Assembly (NCBI GenBank): GCA_022360355.1
Contig: JAKSCY010000100.1
Location: 1-7,964 of the forward strand
Reading direction: 5' to 3'
DNA length: 7,964 bases
From: Chlorobiales bacterium
Lineage (GTDB): Bacteria; Bacteroidota; Chlorobiia; Chlorobiales; Chlorobiaceae
Shown: positions 6,142 through 7,964 of the stretch, in pieces
Numbering within the stretch: the stretch's first letter is position 1
How the letters are laid out: every line of letters starts with the position of its first letter
Program-made: the position numbers and the translations under genes
Notes under the pieces: generated by a model
Databases searched by the model: none
What the model was told of the DNA's origin: nothing
The model's input: the letters and a program-made list of their open reading frames with translations, nothing else

Positions 6142-7454
6142 CGGACAAAATCGTCGAGCTGCTCCTTCGTGCGTTTCTCGGTCACGGCAACCAGCAACCC
6201 TTCATCACCGACAGCAGAGAGATCATAGCCTGCAAGGATCCCCTGTTCCAGCATCTTTTCAACAATCACACCAGCAGGCACCGGAGTTTCCACAACAAAC
6301 TCCCTGAAAAAAGGGCGATCATATTTCAGTGAATAACCCGGAAGATTTGCAATCTTTTCCGCAAGATAATGCGATTTCTGCAGGGAATGCTCAGCAACTT
6401 CTCCAAGCCCCTGTTTTCCGAGAAGCGAGAGATATACCACCGCCTGCAAAGCGTTCAGCGCCTGGTTCGTGCAGATATTCGACGTTGCTTTTTCCCGACG
6501 AATGTGCTGCTCCCTTGTCTGCAGGGTCAGAATAAACCCATCCTCTCCAGCCCTGTCTTTCGTCATGCCGACAAGTCTGCCGGGAATCTTGCGAACGTAG
6601 TCCTTTTTAACTGCGAAAATTCCAAGATACGGACCGCCGAAATTCAATGCGCTGCCGAGCGGCTGACCTTCACCGACAGCGATATCCGCCCCGTAGTTTC
6701 CCGGAGCCTCAAGAATTCCGAGAGAAACCGGGTCTGCCGAAACAATAAAAAGCGCTCCGTTAGCGTGTGCAATCTCACCAATTACGTCAACCTCTTCGAG
6801 ACACCCGCAAAAATTCGGCTGCTGAACAATGACGGCCGCCACACTGTTGTCGACCGTCTTTTCCAAGCTTTCGGTATCACAGACACCATCCTGCAACACA
6901 TTCTGCACCACCGAACGATCGCCTCCGGCCTCTATAAAGGTTTTCAGAACATGCAAAGAATTCGGGTGCAGCTTGCCTGCAATGACGACTTTTGTCCTGC
7001 CCGTTACCGCCATAGCCATTGAAACCGCTTCGGCAAGAGCTGTCGCACCATCATAGAGTGACGCGTTAGCCGTATCCATATCATAAAGACGGCAGATCAT
7101 GCTCTGGTATTCATAAATAGCCTGGAGCGTCCCCTGGGAAACCTCGGCTTGGTAAGGAGTGTACGCGGTGTAAAATTCACTGCGGGACACAATGGTATTG
7201 ATAGCGGCAGGCATGTAATGATCGTAGGCTCCGCCCCCAAGATAACTGACGTGTTTTGCCGTCGGGGTATTTGCGGATGCAAGCTGCTCCATCAGCATCT
7301 GAACTCCCGGTTCACTGAGCGCTGGCGGCAGATCAAGAGGTTCTTTCAAACGAAGCTGAGGAGGAATATCCGCAATAAGATCCACAAAAGAAGCAACCCC
7401 GATCTCCCGCAGCATCTCTTTGCGATCACTGTCCGTATTGGCAATAAATGGCAT
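6120..7454 (-). CDS. gcvPA: Glycine dehydrogenase (decarboxylating) subunit 1, P-protein N-terminal half
   Basis: Subunit 1 of the two-subunit P-protein, which decarboxylates glycine and passes the aminomethyl group to the lipoyl arm of GcvH in the glycine cleavage system. The 444-residue product shows the subunit-1 pattern: [20 protein letters not shown] at the start, [13 protein letters not shown] (70-82), [18 protein letters not shown] (94-111), [13 protein letters not shown] (131-143), and later the GEGQPLG and [11 protein letters not shown] stretches, [21 protein letters not shown] and a small C-terminal domain. In this family the PLP-binding lysine lies on subunit 2 (GcvPB), which is not in the window, so it must be encoded elsewhere. 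Start 7454 follows GAGG 7 bases upstream on the minus strand. The gene lies 9 bases after gcvH on the same strand, so the two are surely co-transcribed. Its stop overlaps the end of dapA. Confidence 0.95.
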   Translation of the reverse strand: MPFIANTDSDRKEMLREIGVASFVDLIADIPPQLRLKEPLDLPPALSEPGVQMLMEQLASANTPTAKHVSYLGGGAYDHYMPAAINTIVSRSEFYTAYTPYQAEVSQGTLQAIYEYQSMICRLYDMDTANASLYDGATALAEAVSMAMAVTGRTKVVIAGKLHPNSLHVLKTFIEAGGDRSVVQNVLQDGVCDTESLEKTVDNSVAAVIVQQPNFCGCLEEVDVIGEIAHANGALFIVSADPVSLGILEAPGNYGADIAVGEGQPLGSALNFGGPYLGIFAVKKDYVRKIPGRLVGMTKDRAGEDGFILTLQTREQHIRREKATSNICTNQALNALQAVVYLSLLGKQGLGEVAEHSLQKSHYLAEKIANLPGYSLKYDRPFFREFVVETPVPAGVIVEKMLEQGILAGYDLSAVGDEGLLVAVTEKRTKEQLDDFVRKLGAVS

Positions 7455-7463
7455 GGCTAAGCC

Positions 7464-7844
7464 TCACTCTCCTATGGTTTTTTTGTACTCTTCCGCACTC
7501 ATCAACGCGTTCACCTGCCCCGGATCATCAACGCTGATGGCAATCATCCATCCCTCTCCGTAAGGGCTGCTGTTCACAACTTCCGCAGCATCGAGGGTCT
7601 CATTGACCGCGGTGATCTTGCCGTCAATCGGTGCAAACAGGTCTGCAACGGTTTTCACCGCCTCCACTGTGCCGAAAACCTCATGCTGTTTCAGAGCTGT
7701 CCCGACCGGCTTTGTTTCAACAAAAACAATATCCCCCAGTTCGGACTGGGCAAAATCGGTAATTCCTATACGCGCTGTTCCATCATCAAGCACTCTAACC
7801 CATTCATGGTCAGTGGTGTAACGAAGGTCATCAGGAAAGTTCAT
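7464..7844 (-). CDS. gcvH: Glycine cleavage system H protein
   Basis: GcvH is the small lipoyl carrier that shuttles the aminomethyl group between P-, T- and L-proteins in glycine cleavage. The 126-residue product has the family opening with TDHEWV (11-16), GITDFAQSELGDIVFVE (27-43), and the lipoylation site VEAVKT with K64, followed by ADLFAPIDGKITAVNE, NSSPYGEGW (91-99) and a C-terminal helix ending MSAEEYKKTIGE. The length is typical. It is the first gene of the gcvH-gcvPA operon. Start 7844 gives MNFPDDLRYTTDHEWV; no clear Shine-Dalgarno site precedes it. The genes for T-protein and for P subunit 2 are not nearby within the window. By sequence, this is a complete H protein with its functional lysine, not one of the degenerate GcvH-like carriers. 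Confidence 0.96.
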   Translation of the reverse strand: MNFPDDLRYTTDHEWVRVLDDGTARIGITDFAQSELGDIVFVETKPVGTALKQHEVFGTVEAVKTVADLFAPIDGKITAVNETLDAAEVVNSSPYGEGWMIAISVDDPGQVNALMSAEEYKKTIGE

Positions 7845-7871
7845 GGCTGTGAGCAGTTAAAATGTTCAGTG

Positions 7872-7899
7872 ATAATGAAAACGATCAATAAAAAATCAA
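7872..7899 (-). promoter_or_regulatory. Weak candidate promoter for gcvH-gcvPA
   Basis: On the minus strand TTGATT (7899-7894) and CATTAT (7877-7872) are 16 bases apart, each matching consensus in 4 of 6 bases, in the AT-rich stretch ahead of gcvH. The sequence from 7900 to 7964 holds nothing else I can support: there is a small GGCT/AGCC hairpin (7934-7944). No glycine-riboswitch-like pair of folds is evident, but only 120 upstream bases are visible. Confidence 0.2.
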
Positions 7900-7964
7900 G
7901 GTAATACTTTTTTGCATCCGGTAAAAGATGGAGCGGCTGGCAGCCTGTTGAGCTGTTGAATTGC

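Noticed and set aside
6369..7022. 217-codon plus-strand reading frame opposite gcvPA
   Set aside because: It is antisense to a strongly conserved gcvPA; the translation has no recognisable domain and no ribosome site.

Overview
This window reads as ordinary chromosomal housekeeping DNA, most likely from a green sulfur bacterium (Chlorobiales; Chlorobium, Chlorobaculum or Prosthecochloris type). That placement rests on how the proteins look to me (the DapA core, the short 215-residue phosphatidylserine decarboxylase, the two-subunit type of glycine decarboxylase, and RecN) and on the moderate base composition with weak Shine-Dalgarno sites. It is recognition from memory, not a database result.

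Layout. Positions 1-941 (minus) hold the first 313 codons of tilS, which runs off the left edge. A 231-base divergent spacer (942-1172) contains an imperfect dyad. On the plus strand follow psd (1173-1820, membrane phospholipid synthesis), tatA (1946-2167, Tat export pore, with its own plausible promoter and a very clear intrinsic terminator), an uncharacterised lipoprotein with a lamin-tail domain and a FlgD-type Ig-like domain (2275-3285, followed by a second intrinsic terminator), recN (3359-5074, DNA double-strand-break repair) and dapA (5234-6127, lysine/diaminopimelate synthesis). Coming the other way on the minus strand is a gcvH-gcvPA operon (7844 down to 6120) for two parts of the glycine cleavage system. 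The last 120 bases (7845-7964) are the upstream region of gcvH.

How the genes relate. Only gcvH and gcvPA form a clear operon. The plus-strand genes are mostly separate units, two of them closed by terminators. dapA and gcvPA converge and overlap by 8 bases inside a 12-base perfect palindrome, so both proteins end in Val-Ser and both stop codons sit in one hairpin.

I see no mobile element, CRISPR array, rRNA or tRNA gene, defence island or prophage gene, and no new multi-gene system. The points most worth a second look are the palindromic dapA/gcvPA junction, the long poly-T runs in the signal-peptide region of the lipoprotein gene, that lipoprotein itself, and the structured leader of dapA.
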